In this document: in pieces, positions 25,620 to 35,474 of the stretch | How the letters are laid out: each line of letters starts with the position of its first letter | Position numbering within the stretch: position 1 is the stretch's first letter | Assembly (NCBI RefSeq): GCF_018343615.1 | Contig: NZ_JAGYPI010000001.1 | Coordinates: 1,804,193 to 1,868,192, forward strand | Source: Bacillus sp. FJAT-49736 | Lineage (GTDB): Bacteria; Bacillota; Bacilli; Bacillales; Bacillaceae_C | Direction of reading: 5' to 3' | Length of the DNA stretch: 64,000 nucleotides | Translations under genes and position numbers: made by a program | Notes under the pieces: generated by a model | Databases searched by the model: none | What the model was told of the DNA's origin: nothing | Seen by the model: the letters and a program-made list of their open reading frames with translations, nothing else

Positions 25620-26840
25620 TTACGAAGTTGGTTGGATTTTTACCCGTCTTACAAAATAAGAGATACATAAATGCCCTGCGCCAATAATCATTAATAATAC
25701 TGGGATGCTTTTATGTTCATTAAAAAAAGAAATTGCCATTATAAAGCAAAGAATGGAGACCACACGTCCGCTATTTAAGAAAAGCTCGCGGACAACAATG
25801 TATTCAATCCTTGCTTCGGCCGCCTTCCAGCCCTTTCCGATTACATCGTAGGTCATGGAAATATAGGGAACTAAAATCATTGGATAAGCGAGTGCAATGA
25901 CCGCCCCGTAAATTAATAATCGTGGGAACGTTACCTCAAACACGATGACATATATAGCTAAATACAGAAGCAAACCGCCTAATAATATGGACTTTTTGCG
26001 ATATTTGTTTTTTATCAATCTAGATGCAAGGGAATAGCCGACAAAAGATATTCCTGAATTAATAAGACCAAATGTCCCAAGAGCAAATTCACTTTTTGTT
26101 GATATAAAAACAAATACCGAAATAACAAAGACAAATGTTCCGTCTCGTAGTCCTTGAAAAAAATGGGCGTTTGTGATTAAACGCCAATTTTCATTATTTT
26201 TTCTTTCTTCGAAAATCCTTTTAAATAAGTAGATCCCATGTGCAGGTCTGCGTTTCAAAAAAAAGCTTAAAATTACAGCAAAAGCAAATAGCAATAAGGA
26301 AAGGCCGAATACAATAGAATAGCCAAAATTCGAAGCAAAACGAGATATGATAAATCCGGCTAATATCGGACCAATCATGCCTCCAGCAGAATTTAAGGTG
26401 CCTAGAAAACCGTTAAAAAAATCTCTTGTTTCAGGTTCTGTTATTTCAAATGTTAAGACATTAAATGCTAACCAATAAAATCCGTAGCCTATTCCTAATA
26501 GACCACCCAAAACAATAATATAATGTGAGGCATGACCTCCAAAAAAGAGCACGGATAAATAAAAAAGTGCTAAAAAAGTTACACCAGTCCTTAGCACAAT
26601 TACCCTGTCAATTTTTTTTGCCCATCTTCCAGCTAAAATAAAAGTGAGTGGTTGTAGCACTACAACAGATAAATTATATATCGCTAAATCCAAATATTTT
26701 TCTGATTGCTTCCATAAATAAATATTAACAAACGTATTTGATAAAGAAATACTTAACGAATATAGCCCTCCAATTAGTAGCAATAAGGTTAAATCTCGCG
26801 TTAATTCAACCTCGCCTAATAGCTTTTGTAATTTACTCAT
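25620..26840 (-). CDS. yqgE: MFS transporter YqgE
   Basis: 406 residues with about 12 hydrophobic helices, two halves joined by a charged loop near 195-215 (FKRIFEERKNNENWR). The helix 2-3 loop reads GRWAKKIDRV. The locus, pbpA-yqgE-sodA, is that of B. subtilis YqgE, a major-facilitator protein of unknown substrate. Inner membrane. ATG 26840 has AAAGGGGAG. It ends in a 13-bp hairpin. Confidence 0.8.
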   Translation of the reverse strand: MSKLQKLLGEVELTRDLTLLLLIGGLYSLSISLSNTFVNIYLWKQSEKYLDLAIYNLSVVVLQPLTFILAGRWAKKIDRVIVLRTGVTFLALFYLSVLFFGGHASHYIIVLGGLLGIGYGFYWLAFNVLTFEITEPETRDFFNGFLGTLNSAGGMIGPILAGFIISRFASNFGYSIVFGLSLLLFAFAVILSFFLKRRPAHGIYLFKRIFEERKNNENWRLITNAHFFQGLRDGTFVFVISVFVFISTKSEFALGTFGLINSGISFVGYSLASRLIKNKYRKKSILLGGLLLYLAIYVIVFEVTFPRLLIYGAVIALAYPMILVPYISMTYDVIGKGWKAAEARIEYIVVRELFLNSGRVVSILCFIMAISFFNEHKSIPVLLMIIGAGHLCISYFVRRVKIQPTS

Positions 26841-26918
26841 TTAAAACTCCCCTTTTTCATCCTTTATATTTTTTGAAAAAGGGGCAACATTATACATATT
26901 AATTACAGTCCATATAAA

Positions 26919-26945
26919 AAGCACCGGATATCCGGTGCTTCATAA
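26919..26945 (-). terminator. sodA terminator
   Basis: AAGCACCGGATATCCGGTGCTT (inverted halves of 11 bases) is followed on the minus strand by TTTTATATG; it begins right after the sodA stop. Confidence 0.8.
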
Positions 26946-26948
26946 TTA

Positions 26949-27557
26949 TTATTTTGCAGCTTCGTAAAGCTTAGAAACTTCATCCCAATTAACAACATTC
27001 CAGAATGCATTAATATAATCAGGACGACGATTTTGATAATTCAAGTAATATGCATGCTCCCAAACATCTAAACCTAATAATGGAGTTTTCCCTTCCATTA
27101 ATGGATTATCTTGATTTGGAGTGCTTGTTACTTCTAATTGACCGTTGTTAAGAACTAGCCATGCCCAACCTGAACCAAAACGGCCAGTTGCAGCTGCAGC
27201 AAATTGTTCTTTGAATTTATCAAAGCTGCCAAACTTGCTGTTGATTGCTTCTGCTAATGCGCCTGTAGGCTCGCCGCCCCCATTTGGAGAAAGAAGCTTC
27301 CAGAAAAGAGAGTGGTTTGCATGTCCACCACCATTATTACGTACAGCAGTACGAGCCGCTTCCGGAACAGCATCTAAGTTTGAAATAACTTCTTCTACAG
27401 ATTTGCTTAATAATTCATCTTGACCTTGAAGTGCATTGTTCAAGTTAGTTACGTAAGTGTTGTGATGCTTTGTGTGGTGAATATTCATTGTTTCCTTGTC
27501 AATATGAGGCTCAAGCGCATCATATGCATAAGGTAATTGTGGTAATTCAAATGCCAT
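26949..27557 (-). CDS. sodA: Superoxide dismutase (Mn)
   Basis: 202 residues, complete Fe/Mn-SOD fold. Metal ligands are His in [11 protein letters not shown], His in HANHSLFW, and the Asp/His of [12 protein letters not shown]. The [11 protein letters not shown] and QDNP context with Gly-Gly spacing favour manganese. It disproportionates superoxide in the cytosol and, in B. subtilis, also protects spores and coat assembly. ATG 27557 follows AAGGAGGAAT; upstream in-frame starts are not used. A small hairpin lies 20 bases before the ribosome site. Confidence 0.95.
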   Translation of the reverse strand: MAFELPQLPYAYDALEPHIDKETMNIHHTKHHNTYVTNLNNALQGQDELLSKSVEEVISNLDAVPEAARTAVRNNGGGHANHSLFWKLLSPNGGGEPTGALAEAINSKFGSFDKFKEQFAAAATGRFGSGWAWLVLNNGQLEVTSTPNQDNPLMEGKTPLLGLDVWEHAYYLNYQNRRPDYINAFWNVVNWDEVSKLYEAAK

Positions 27558-27582
27558 TTTATATTCCTCCTTATGTATCATT

Positions 27583-27603
27583 ATTGAATCTTTTGGATTC
27601 AAT
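27583..27603 (-). promoter_or_regulatory. Hairpin in the sodA 5' leader
   Basis: ATTGAATC (27583-27590) pairs with GATTCAAT (27596-27603), loop of five bases. It lies just upstream of the ribosome site and could stabilise the message or be a binding site. No T-run follows. Confidence 0.3.
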
Positions 27604-27686
27604 CTTTTCATTTTTAGATTAACAAATTTATGCAAGGCAATCAAATATGTAGCACTAATTTTACAATAAAATATTTATTTTTCTAC

Positions 27687-28169
27687 CTACAAAACTTTTA
27701 TTAGAAAGTACCCAAACATGAATACCTGAATCAAACCTTTTGCTAAAACGCTGCTAATGAATCCAAGAAGGGAGCCAATACCAATTTTCAGGGCTGATTT
27801 CACTGGTGTTCGATGCACAAGCATTTCCCCAATCACCGCTCCAATGAATGGGCCGGCAAGGATGCCGATTACCGGAATGACGAAGGGACCGATTAGTAAT
27901 CCAATTGTACTGCCCCACACCCCTGCTTTGGAGCCCCCGAATTTTTTTACTCCGATCAAATTCGAAATATAATCGGCACTAAACAATAAAAGGACAAACA
28001 AAAATTGTATACTCCAAAACAACCAATTTAAGGGACCAAATGAAAAGAATACACCATACAGTAAAAAAGCGCCTATCATAAAAATCATGCTTGGAATTAT
28101 TGGATAGATCAGTCCAATAAATGCTATAACTACTAATGCAATAATAATAATCCAGTATATCACTTCCAT
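27687..28169 (-). CDS. yqgC: DUF456 membrane protein YqgC
   Basis: 160 residues, four to five membrane helices. The middle shows the glycine-zipper phrases [22 protein letters not shown] typical of DUF456 (split: GPFVIP and AGPFIGA near residues 93-113). These are inner-membrane proteins of unknown function. Position next to sodA on the same strand fits B. subtilis YqgC. ATG 28169 follows AAGGATG. Confidence 0.88.
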   Translation of the reverse strand: MEVIYWIIIIALVVIAFIGLIYPIIPSMIFMIGAFLLYGVFFSFGPLNWLFWSIQFLFVLLLFSADYISNLIGVKKFGGSKAGVWGSTIGLLIGPFVIPVIGILAGPFIGAVIGEMLVHRTPVKSALKIGIGSLLGFISSVLAKGLIQVFMFGYFLIKVL

Positions 28170-28318
28170 TTTTTATCATCCTTCTGGTACAATTATCATT
28201 ATTTTAAATATCAAGTTAAGAAATTAATGAACAGAATACTTAACATATTGTGTTTTTATCATTAAAATGAAAAATAGCGGAGTCTGAAGCTAGTTCAAAC
28301 ATAAAGGATGTGAAATAT

Positions 28319-29092
28319 ATGAATATATTTACCAGGTTCTTAAAAAGTCTGTATTCCCCAAAAGAGGTTGCCAAATATCGTTTTCTTGGAATAGGGAAAA
28401 CAATACTTTATGTATTTGTCTTAATGCTTATATCCATTTTACCAGGCATTTATCATTTTTCCAAAATGGCCACAACGGCTATTAATGAAGGAAAGCAGGT
28501 TTTCGCCGAGGATCTTCCTCCATTTACTATTTCCGATGGTGATTTGGTTTCTCAACAAAATCAGCCGATCATCATTCCGAAAAGTAATGTTACGATCGTA
28601 TTTGATTCTACGGGTAAACTTAACTCGAAGGACGTTGAAGAACAAGGAAATTCCGTTGGATTACTCAAGCATGAATTTGTTATTGTAGCAAATGGACAAG
28701 TTCAATCATTTCCATATACTGCTTTGGAGAATTTGAAACTTACGAATAAAGATATTGATAAATTTATTAATTCCTTAAAAGGCGTTATGTGGATTGCCAT
28801 TCCAATCATTTTTATTTTCTACTATTTATTTGTCTCTGCATTAGGATTTATTAAAATATCGATATTTGCTGGAATAGGTGCATTATTTGCACAAACACTT
28901 CGAAGAAAGCTTAGCTACCGTCAGGGCTGGAGACTAGCTGCCCATAGTATTACCCTCACTACCGTCTTTTTTATGCTAATGGATTTATTGAAGACTGGAG
29001 TTCCAGGCAGTATGTTTATTGATTGGTTTGTTTCTCTTTTATTCCTATATTTAACTATTCGTGAAATTCCAAAACCAAAGAATGTTGAATAG
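28319..29092 (+). CDS. yqgB: DUF1189 membrane protein YqgB
   Basis: 257 residues. An N-terminal helix region (about 28-48), a large extracytoplasmic domain (about 50-155; strands such as PIIIPKSNVTIVFDSTG) and three to four C-terminal helices. This is the DUF1189 layout, of unknown function, seen in other Firmicutes near yqgC. ATG 28319 has AAAGGATG about ten bases upstream; the GTG at 28310 is too close. Divergent from yqgC and followed by a terminator. Confidence 0.82.
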   Translation: MNIFTRFLKSLYSPKEVAKYRFLGIGKTILYVFVLMLISILPGIYHFSKMATTAINEGKQVFAEDLPPFTISDGDLVSQQNQPIIIPKSNVTIVFDSTGKLNSKDVEEQGNSVGLLKHEFVIVANGQVQSFPYTALENLKLTNKDIDKFINSLKGVMWIAIPIIFIFYYLFVSALGFIKISIFAGIGALFAQTLRRKLSYRQGWRLAAHSITLTTVFFMLMDLLKTGVPGSMFIDWFVSLLFLYLTIREIPKPKNVE

Positions 29093-29124
29093 AAAAACTG
29101 GCAATTTTTAGCCAGTTTTTTTAT
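29093..29124 (+). terminator. yqgB terminator
   Basis: AAAAACTGGC (29093-29102) pairs with GCCAGTTTTT (29111-29120), followed by TTATTTTT. Confidence 0.85.
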
Positions 29125-29204
29125 TTTTGCTCTCAATTTTTTGTCATATCTTTCATTGGACAAGCATATATACATGTTAAATGATGAAATAGGGGGCAAT
29201 TATT

Positions 29205-29531
29205 TTGAAAAGATTCTTAGCTTTCGTCGCAGCAATAATTATTCTATATAGTGTGTATTATGATATTAAAGTTGGAACCATCCCTTCCGTTTCCCATGCT
29301 TCAGAAATCAAATCGAATTCAGTACATACTTCAGATATTATCCCGAATCAAATTCATAAAGTTAATCCCGGTGATACCGTTTTAAGTATAGTGGAACATT
29401 TGCAAAATGGACATTTTACTGTGTCCATGGAAAAAATCATATCCGATTTTCAAAAATTAAATAATGGCATTAAACCCGAGGAAATTCAAATTGGCCAGGA
29501 ATACAAATTTCCAATTTACAAAAATAAGTAG
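29205..29531 (+). CDS. yqfZ: LysM-like secreted protein YqfZ
   Basis: 108 residues: N-terminal signal or anchor helix (about 3-17), then a single LysM-like domain from about residue 50 (HKVNPGDTVLSIVEHLQNG, QKLNNGIKPEEIQIGQEYKF), which would bind peptidoglycan outside the membrane. No catalytic domain. Start is TTG 29205 behind GGGGG. It sits directly before ispG as yqfZ does in B. subtilis; the name is by position and layout. Confidence 0.75.
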   Translation: MKRFLAFVAAIIILYSVYYDIKVGTIPSVSHASEIKSNSVHTSDIIPNQIHKVNPGDTVLSIVEHLQNGHFTVSMEKIISDFQKLNNGIKPEEIQIGQEYKFPIYKNK

Positions 29532-29542
29532 AAGGCTATTTC

Positions 29543-29570
29543 TTGTCAATTTGAATAGAAGTGTTAAAAT
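29543..29570 (+). promoter_or_regulatory. Candidate sigma-A promoter of ispG
   Basis: TTGTCA (29543-29548), 16-bp spacer, TAAAAT (29565-29570), 55 bp before the ispG start. Consensus match by eye. Confidence 0.5.
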
Positions 29571-29624
29571 ACTATGTAGTATTACATTATTTATATTTTG
29601 TTTATTTAAAGGAGAGAATTACCC

Positions 29625-30731
29625 TTGGGTGAACTAATACATCGTTCTAAAACACGTCCCGTTAAAGTTGGAAATCTGACAATCGGGGGCAGTAATGAAC
29701 TCTTTATTCAAAGTATGACAACAACAAAAACTCATGATGTCGATGCAACAGTTCGTCAAATTGAACGCCTTGAAGAAGCAGGCTGCCAAATTGTCCGGGT
29801 TGCATGTCCAGATGAAAGGGCAGCAAATGCTATTCCGGAAATTAAAAAACGAATCAATATACCTTTAGTTGCAGATATCCATTTTGATTATCGTTTGGCT
29901 CTAAAAGCAATCGAAGGCGGAGTCGATAAAATCAGAATAAATCCAGGAAATATCGGAAAAAGAGAAAAGGTAGAGGAAGTTGTAAAAGCTGCCAAAGAAC
30001 GTGGAATTCCTATCCGAATTGGCGTAAATGCCGGTAGCTTAGAAAGACATATATTACAAAAATATGGATACCCAACTGCTGACGGTATGGTGGAAAGTGC
30101 CTTACATCATATAAAAATTCTCGAGGATCTAGATTTTCACGATATCATTGTATCCATGAAAGCATCTGATGTTAATTTGGCAATTGAGGCATACGAAAAA
30201 GCTGCACGAGCATTCGATTACCCGCTTCATCTAGGTATCACAGAATCCGGAACATTATTTTCTGGTACTGTAAAAAGTGCTGCAGGACTTGGTGCTATTT
30301 TAAATAAAGGTATTGGGAATACGCTACGCATTTCTTTAAGTGCAGATCCTGTAGAGGAAGTAAAGGTTGCGCGCGAGCTATTAAAGGTATTTGGACTTTC
30401 ATCCAATGCTGCAACGTTAATTTCATGCCCAACATGTGGAAGAATTGAAATTGATTTGATTAGCATTGCCAATGAAGTAGAGGAATATATTTCAAATATT
30501 AAGGCACCTATTAAGGTATCAGTCCTTGGCTGTGCAGTTAACGGTCCTGGAGAGGCTCGTGAAGCTGATATAGGCATTGCAGGTGCTCGTGGAGAAGGAT
30601 TATTGTTCCGCAAAGGGCAAATTGTTCGTAAAGTTCCAGAGGCGACCATGGTAGAAGAACTAAAGAAAGAAATTGATTTAGTCGCGGAGGAATATTTCAA
30701 AAAACAAGCAGAACAAGAACAAAAAGCATAA
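29625..30731 (+). CDS. ispG: 4-hydroxy-3-methylbut-2-enyl diphosphate synthase (flavodoxin-type)
   Basis: 368 residues. A TIM-barrel N-terminal domain ([30 protein letters not shown]) and a C-terminal iron-sulfur domain with [10 protein letters not shown] and the distal cysteine in [17 protein letters not shown]; these Cys and one Glu hold the 4Fe-4S cluster. It reduces MEcPP to HMBPP in the MEP isoprenoid pathway, whose last enzyme, IspH, is encoded 6 kb away here. TTG 29625 follows AAAGGAGAG. A strong terminator lies four bases after the stop. Formerly yqfY in B. subtilis. Confidence 0.95.
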   Translation: MGELIHRSKTRPVKVGNLTIGGSNELFIQSMTTTKTHDVDATVRQIERLEEAGCQIVRVACPDERAANAIPEIKKRINIPLVADIHFDYRLALKAIEGGVDKIRINPGNIGKREKVEEVVKAAKERGIPIRIGVNAGSLERHILQKYGYPTADGMVESALHHIKILEDLDFHDIIVSMKASDVNLAIEAYEKAARAFDYPLHLGITESGTLFSGTVKSAAGLGAILNKGIGNTLRISLSADPVEEVKVARELLKVFGLSSNAATLISCPTCGRIEIDLISIANEVEEYISNIKAPIKVSVLGCAVNGPGEAREADIGIAGARGEGLLFRKGQIVRKVPEATMVEELKKEIDLVAEEYFKKQAEQEQKA

Positions 30732-30734
30732 TGA

Positions 30735-30765
30735 AAAAGCGTGGCATATGCCACGCTTTTTTTAT
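30735..30765 (+). terminator. ispG terminator
   Basis: AAAAGCGTGGC and GCCACGCTTTT form an 11-bp stem around ATAT, followed by TTTATG. Nearly palindromic, so it may work both ways for the convergent yqfX. Confidence 0.88.
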
Positions 30766-30787
30766 GATGCTCCCATATTTTATCCTT

Positions 30788-31219
30788 CTAAAAAAATGGA
30801 AGAACAAATATCCCAATGATTATTGAAACTACTCCAATCCCAATACTCCATGCTCCTAAGGTTCCAGCACCCTTATGGCGGGCTACAAAACCAAGAACAA
30901 CTGCAGCTGCACCTAATATTACCGGTAGAACGAACAGTGAAATAATAGATAATGCTAGTGCGGCCCAACCTATTACTCGACCACCTGTATCCACATCATC
31001 CCTGTCATTTTCGTCCATTTCAGAATAACGTTCATATCGATTCATATGAACAGGTGTAGCAAATTCGGCAGCTGTTTCTTCCGTATAATCATGATGATCA
31101 TCATCGACTTTTCTTGCATCATCTAAGTTATCTACATCAATAACTTCTTCAGTATGAAGGTCGGGATCTACACCATGTACATCATTTACAAGCTTGTCAT
31201 TACGTGTATCCTCTTTCAA
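30788..31219 (-). CDS. yqfX: YqfX-type small membrane protein
   Basis: 143 residues from TTG 31219, which has GAGGGG six bases upstream (the longer frame to 31330 has none). The first 80 residues are very acidic and histidine-rich (DDARKVDDDHHDYTEE), the last 60 form two membrane helices around RHKGAGTLGAWSIGIG, a DUF4190-like hairpin. Function unknown. It lies convergent to ispG as yqfX in B. subtilis. Confidence 0.7.
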   Translation of the reverse strand: MKEDTRNDKLVNDVHGVDPDLHTEEVIDVDNLDDARKVDDDHHDYTEETAAEFATPVHMNRYERYSEMDENDRDDVDTGGRVIGWAALALSIISLFVLPVILGAAAVVLGFVARHKGAGTLGAWSIGIGVVSIIIGIFVLPFF

Positions 31220-31425
31220 TGCTATCCCCTCACTTTCAAGAGTAAGAACAGGAGCATTTATATTGTACACTTTGCAAGCTATTTTTATTCGACAGCCTGT
31301 GTTCTCGTATATACCAGCAATATTTTTCACAACAAGTAAAGGTTATGGTACACTTTGTTAGTACGTATAGCTACAAAATACACAGCTTGAAAAACTCATT
31401 AAATGTTATAAGGAGCATTTTACTT

Positions 31426-32001
31426 ATGAAAAAAAGATTTGGCATTGATATAGACGGAACGGTAACAAGTCCTGATGCTCTATTGCCATTTATTAACAAG
31501 CAGTATCAATTAAATTTAACACTAAACGATATCACAGAATACGAGCTAACAAATGTAATTGATATTCCACCTGAAGAATTTTATGATTGGTTTATTAAAA
31601 CAGAACCAGCCATCTATGCTCAATCACCTCTTGCTCAAGGTGCCAAAGCTGTTCTTTCTAGATGGAAGGAGGAATTCGAGCTATATTTTATCAGTGCTCG
31701 AAATTCTAATTTACTGGAAGTAACAAGTAAATGGTTTAATGAAAATGATATTAAATATCACCATATAGAGTTAATTGGCTCTCACCATAAAGTGGAAACA
31801 GCTCGAAAGTACAATATCGATATATTTTTCGAAGATAAGCATGATAATGCTGTTATGATTCATGAGGAATTAGGGATACCTGTCATCTTATTTGATACTC
31901 CATACAATCGTGACCCCATTCCTAACGGAGTAATTAGGGTGACAAATTGGAAGGAAGCAGAAAATTGGATTAACAATTGGATAAAGATAAAAAAATCATA
32001 A
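31426..32001 (+). CDS. yqfW: HAD-superfamily nucleotidase YqfW
   Basis: 191 residues. HAD motif I is GIDIDGTVTS at the N terminus (nucleophile and acid Asp), motif II the Ser in YFISARNS, and motif IV FFEDKHDNA. The fold matches the 5'(3')-deoxyribonucleotidase C type (NT5C-like) as in B. subtilis YqfW, hydrolysing nucleoside monophosphates in the cytosol; the exact substrate is not known. ATG 31426 has AAGGAG at nine bases; the 81 upstream bases open in frame lack one. Shares a terminator with zur. Confidence 0.82.
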   Translation: MKKRFGIDIDGTVTSPDALLPFINKQYQLNLTLNDITEYELTNVIDIPPEEFYDWFIKTEPAIYAQSPLAQGAKAVLSRWKEEFELYFISARNSNLLEVTSKWFNENDIKYHHIELIGSHHKVETARKYNIDIFFEDKHDNAVMIHEELGIPVILFDTPYNRDPIPNGVIRVTNWKEAENWINNWIKIKKS

Positions 32002-32024
32002 GGCTTTTCCCTTATGATTTTTTT
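31991..32024. terminator. Bidirectional terminator between yqfW and zur
   Basis: AAAAATCATAAGG (31991-32003) and CCTTATGATTTTT (32010-32022) form a 13-bp stem with T-runs on both strands. Confidence 0.87.
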
Positions 32025-32445
32025 ATGCGTGAAGAGATATACATTCTGGACATTTTCCATATACTTCAAATTTATGCCCGGATATTTCATAGCCCTTCAT
32101 ATCACCATTTACTTGATTCATCGGGCAAATTTCAATTTCCTTTGTTTTCCCGCAATCTAGACAAATAAAATGGTGGTGATGATCCTTTGTCGAGCAGCTG
32201 AAACGAAAATGCTTTTCACCCGATAACTCTGTCGCCTCCAATATTTCCAATTCAGCAAATAAAGATAAATTGCGATAAATCGTATCAAAGCTAAGGCCCG
32301 GGTAATCTTGTTTCATATACTCAAGAACATCCCTTGCTGTTAAATATTTATTATTTGCAGCAAATAATTCGAGCATTTGTTCACGTTTTCCCGTATGCTT
32401 ATACCCCTTATCCTTCAATGCCTGCATGGCTTCTGCTAAATGCAT
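32023..32445 (-). CDS. zur: Zinc uptake regulator Zur (Fur family)
   Basis: 140 residues. N-terminal winged helix (about 1-80; [29 protein letters not shown]) and a dimerisation domain with the metal motif [21 protein letters not shown] and a C-terminal CPEC, giving the two CxxC pairs of the structural zinc site (quoted core [12 protein letters not shown]). With zinc it represses uptake genes. Sequence alone cannot fully exclude Fur or PerR, but locus order (yqfV in B. subtilis) and lack of PerR-like ligands favour Zur. ATG 32445 follows AGAGGTG; the frame to 32469 is longer. Confidence 0.87.
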   Translation of the reverse strand: MHLAEAMQALKDKGYKHTGKREQMLELFAANNKYLTARDVLEYMKQDYPGLSFDTIYRNLSLFAELEILEATELSGEKHFRFSCSTKDHHHHFICLDCGKTKEIEICPMNQVNGDMKGYEISGHKFEVYGKCPECISLHA

Positions 32446-32522
32446 TAGTAACACCTCTTTTTTCCCCATCAGTAAATAAGCTGCATGTTGAGTTGTTTAA
32501 TAAATGATGGATAACAATAATA

Positions 32523-32541
32523 GATAATAATCATTCCGATT
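32523..32541. promoter_or_regulatory. Fur/Zur-box-like sequence upstream of zur
   Basis: GATAATAATCATTCCGATT matches the B. subtilis Zur operator as I recall it (AATCGTAATnATTACGATT) at 14 of 18 informative positions, with the right half nearly complete. It lies 78 bp upstream of the zur start and before yqfT. The same bases also fit a generic ATAATnAT Fur-family core shifted by three. Confidence 0.35.
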
Positions 32542-32688
32542 TATAATACTTTGAGTATAACTCAATTATGATTAGTTGTAAAATTATTTTCCCTTCAAAA
32601 AAACTGCTAGATCATGAAGAAAACAATGATAAAATTTGGAACATTTCTTGTGTCCCCCTCATATGTTCTAGAAGGGAGTGATGCACAG

Positions 32689-32943
32689 GTGAAATTACTG
32701 CAAAATGTGATTAATTACAAAATCAATATTATCACAGGTGATGAACTGCTTAAGTATGCAAAGCAATTTAATGTGAAATTAACCAAATCTGATGCCAGCA
32801 AAATCGCAGCCTATTTGCGCGGAAAAAACTTAAATATTTTTAGTGATAGTGATCGGGCAAAGGCAATAAAGGATGTAGCAAAGATAACAAGTCCGGAAAT
32901 TGCCAAAGAAATTAACAAGGTGTTAGTGCAATTTACAAAATAA
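32689..32943 (+). CDS. yqfT: DUF2624 family protein YqfT
   Basis: 84 residues from GTG 32689 with AAGGGAG upstream; a longer frame from 32614 is open but lacks a site and the family begins at KLLQNVINYKIN. Helical, basic, cytoplasmic: KLTKSDASKIAAYLRGKNLN and a C-terminal VLVQF helix are typical of DUF2624. Function unknown; a regulatory or nucleic-acid role has not been shown. It lies divergent from zur and convergent with nfo, as in B. subtilis. Confidence 0.85.
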   Translation: MKLLQNVINYKINIITGDELLKYAKQFNVKLTKSDASKIAAYLRGKNLNIFSDSDRAKAIKDVAKITSPEIAKEINKVLVQFTK

Positions 32944-32946
32944 TAA

Positions 32947-32975
32947 GATCGGGGACATCAACCCCGATCCTTTTA
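32947..32975. terminator. Terminator between yqfT and nfo
   Basis: GATCGGGG (32947-32954) pairs with CCCCGATC (32962-32969); CTTTTATT follows on the plus strand. Confidence 0.75.
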
Positions 32976-33869
32976 TTAGTCTTTCATGATTTCTTCTAGT
33001 AAATTTTCGTCGAATTTCTTATTTCTTAACATTACAATTTCATGCTTATATGGTGCTTTTTTATTATTTTTATCTTCACCAACATAAGGTGTTTCTAATA
33101 TTTTCGGAATGTCCAGCAATTGCTCGTGATGGACAATATAACTTAATGCATCAAATCCTATATGTCCAAACCCGATATTTTCATGGCGATCTTTTCTTGC
33201 TCCGCAAGTATTCTTACTGTCATTTATATGAAGAACCTTGATCTTGTTTATACCAAGAATTTTGTCAAAGTCCTCTAATACTCCATCAAAATTATGGACG
33301 ATATCATAGCCGGAATCATGAGTATGGCATGTATCAAAGCAAACTGATAATTTTTCATTATGCTTTACACCATCAAATATTTGGGCAAGCTCTTCGAAGG
33401 AACTACCGCATTCTGAGCCTTTACCTGCCATCGTCTCTAACGCAATTTGAACCTTTTCATCACCGGTTAACACTTCATTTAACCCTTCAATTATTTTTTT
33501 GATACCAATTTCTGGCCCTTCCCCAACATGTGCACCTGGGTGTAGTACAATTTGCTTCGCACCAATAGCTTCCGTTCTTTCGATTTCTGAACGCAGAAAA
33601 TTTACTCCTAGTTCAAATGTATTCGGATTTACAGCATTACCAATATTAATTATATATGGTGCATGCACAATAATTTCATCAATCCCATGCTCTTTCATAT
33701 GGGCAAGACCCGCTTCTATATTCAAATCTTCAATTTTCTTTCTTCTTGTATTTTGTGGTGCACCGGTATAGACCATGAATGTGTTTGCTCCATATGACAC
33801 TGCTTCTTCACTAGCTGCTAGCAGCATCTTTTTTCCGCTCATCGAAACATGCGATCCCAATTTAAGCAT
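32976..33869 (-). CDS. nfo: Deoxyribonuclease IV (AP endonuclease)
   Basis: 297 residues, TIM-barrel AP endonuclease of the Nfo/EndoIV family. Zinc ligands appear in [43 protein letters not shown] and [12 protein letters not shown], and ILETPY. It cuts the backbone 5' of abasic sites in base-excision repair; in B. subtilis (YqfS) it protects germinating spores. ATG 33869 is ten bases after AAGGGAG and gives the usual length. It begins 25 bp after cshB, so they are likely co-transcribed. Confidence 0.95.
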   Translation of the reverse strand: MLKLGSHVSMSGKKMLLAASEEAVSYGANTFMVYTGAPQNTRRKKIEDLNIEAGLAHMKEHGIDEIIVHAPYIINIGNAVNPNTFELGVNFLRSEIERTEAIGAKQIVLHPGAHVGEGPEIGIKKIIEGLNEVLTGDEKVQIALETMAGKGSECGSSFEELAQIFDGVKHNEKLSVCFDTCHTHDSGYDIVHNFDGVLEDFDKILGINKIKVLHINDSKNTCGARKDRHENIGFGHIGFDALSYIVHHEQLLDIPKILETPYVGEDKNNKKAPYKHEIVMLRNKKFDENLLEEIMKD

Positions 33870-33894
33870 ATCCTCACAACTCCCTTGCACTCAT

Positions 33895-35211
33895 TTACTT
33901 ACGTTTTTGAAGCTTTCTTTCCCTCTTCTTTATTTGTTCTACCTGCCTGGTTATTTTCTTTTTATAACCTGGTTTTACTTTTTTAGGCTTCTTTACCATA
34001 CTTCTAGCTTTATTTTCTATTTCATCTACGCCTTTTTTTCGTTTACTTCGTTTGTTTCGGTCGCCAATTGTAACCCATTCACCCTTGTGAATGTCTTGCT
34101 GGATAAAGGTAATACCCATCTTTTCTAATCGATTTAGTGCATCCTCATCTGATGGTTCAAAAATGGTTATGGCAATTCCGGATAAACCAGCCCGTGCCGT
34201 TCGGCCAGCACGGTGTACATAGAAATCTAAGTCCTGCGGTAGCTCATAATTTATCACATGACTTACCCCTTCAATATCAATGCCGCGCGCAGCAAGATCT
34301 GTTGCCACAATATATTGAAAGTCAAGATTTCGAATTTGCTTCATGACCTTTGTACGCTCACGTGGCGTTAAATCACCATGTAATTTTCCAACCTTCAGAC
34401 CTTTTCCTGCCAGCTTGTCCGCTACCTCATCCGCCATTAATTTTGTATTTGTAAATACGATAGCAAGATAAGGATTGATGGAATCTAATATTTGATATAA
34501 CAGCTCTGATTTTTCTCTGCTTTTTAAAGGAACAAGAATGTGATCAATATTTTCCGCTGAAATATGTTTAGGCTGTACATGTTCATATTTGGGATTTTCC
34601 ATATATTTTTTTAAAAATGGTTTTATTTTTTCTGGGATAGTTGCGGAGAATACAAGCATTTGCAGATTCTCTGGCATACGCCCAGCTATTTGATCCACAT
34701 CAAATAAAAATCCCATGTCTAGCATTAAGTCTGCTTCATCGACTACCAATGTCTTTGCAGTATGGACAAATAATGCTTGCTCCTTTATTAAATCATTAAT
34801 TCTGCCAGGAGTACCGACAATAATATGAGGCTGTTTTTTTAGCTTTTCAATCGTTCTTTGTTTATCTGTTCCTCCAATAAAAACCCGAGAATTAATGGAG
34901 CCTTGATCTTCTTCTGCCCATTTTGTTATTCTCTGAATTTCATGGTAAATCTGGGATGCCAATTCACGGGTAGGAGCTGTAATAACTGCTTGTACTTCTT
35001 CTTTACCCACATCAATGGAGTGAATAATCGGAAGTAAGTAGGCATGGGTTTTACCGGTACCTGTTTGTGATTGTCCGATTGCACTCTCACCACGCATGAT
35101 ATTTGGAATCATTTTCTTTTGAATTTCCGTTGGCTCATTGAAACCAAGTTCATGAATAGCTTTTTCTATAAATGATTTGAAATGAAAAATGGAAAAACGA
35201 TTTTCACTCAA
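33895..35211 (-). CDS. cshB: DEAD-box RNA helicase CshB
   Basis: 438 residues. All DEAD-box motifs are visible: Q motif FNEPTEIQKKMI, motif I SQTGTGKTHAY, Ia APTRELASQ, Ib GTPGR, II DEAD (VDEADLML), III SAT, V ATDLAARGIDI and VI HRAGRTARAG. The C-terminal 60 residues are very basic (KRSKRKKG ... RKLQKRK), an RNA-binding tail. It unwinds RNA in ribosome assembly and cold adaptation. TTG 35211 follows AAAGGGAG; the frame to 35256 is longer but lacks one. B. subtilis YqfR/CshB has the same locus. Confidence 0.93.
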   Translation of the reverse strand: MSENRFSIFHFKSFIEKAIHELGFNEPTEIQKKMIPNIMRGESAIGQSQTGTGKTHAYLLPIIHSIDVGKEEVQAVITAPTRELASQIYHEIQRITKWAEEDQGSINSRVFIGGTDKQRTIEKLKKQPHIIVGTPGRINDLIKEQALFVHTAKTLVVDEADLMLDMGFLFDVDQIAGRMPENLQMLVFSATIPEKIKPFLKKYMENPKYEHVQPKHISAENIDHILVPLKSREKSELLYQILDSINPYLAIVFTNTKLMADEVADKLAGKGLKVGKLHGDLTPRERTKVMKQIRNLDFQYIVATDLAARGIDIEGVSHVINYELPQDLDFYVHRAGRTARAGLSGIAITIFEPSDEDALNRLEKMGITFIQQDIHKGEWVTIGDRNKRSKRKKGVDEIENKARSMVKKPKKVKPGYKKKITRQVEQIKKRERKLQKRK

Positions 35212-35474
35212 AATATCACTCCCTTTTAGAAGGAAAATTAATTTATGTATCTTCATAAATCCGTTTTAAATTGTAAAGTCCATTTTGTTATTATAATCGA
35301 CATTAACGAAAACTTCCACTCTTACCTTAAAGCATGAATAATGAGTTAAGACCTTGCAAGATTTTTATGATTTATACTTGCTTTAAAGTTTTATTAGGAA
35401 ATACAAGACGTTTTTGCTTTTCATGCATATTGTAATATAGAGAAAATTTCGTTTTCCAGAAAGGAGGCGTTAGT

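Noticed and set aside
30227-30754. 175-codon minus-strand frame opposite ispG
   Set aside because: ispG is certain; the antisense frame has no ribosome site or family match.
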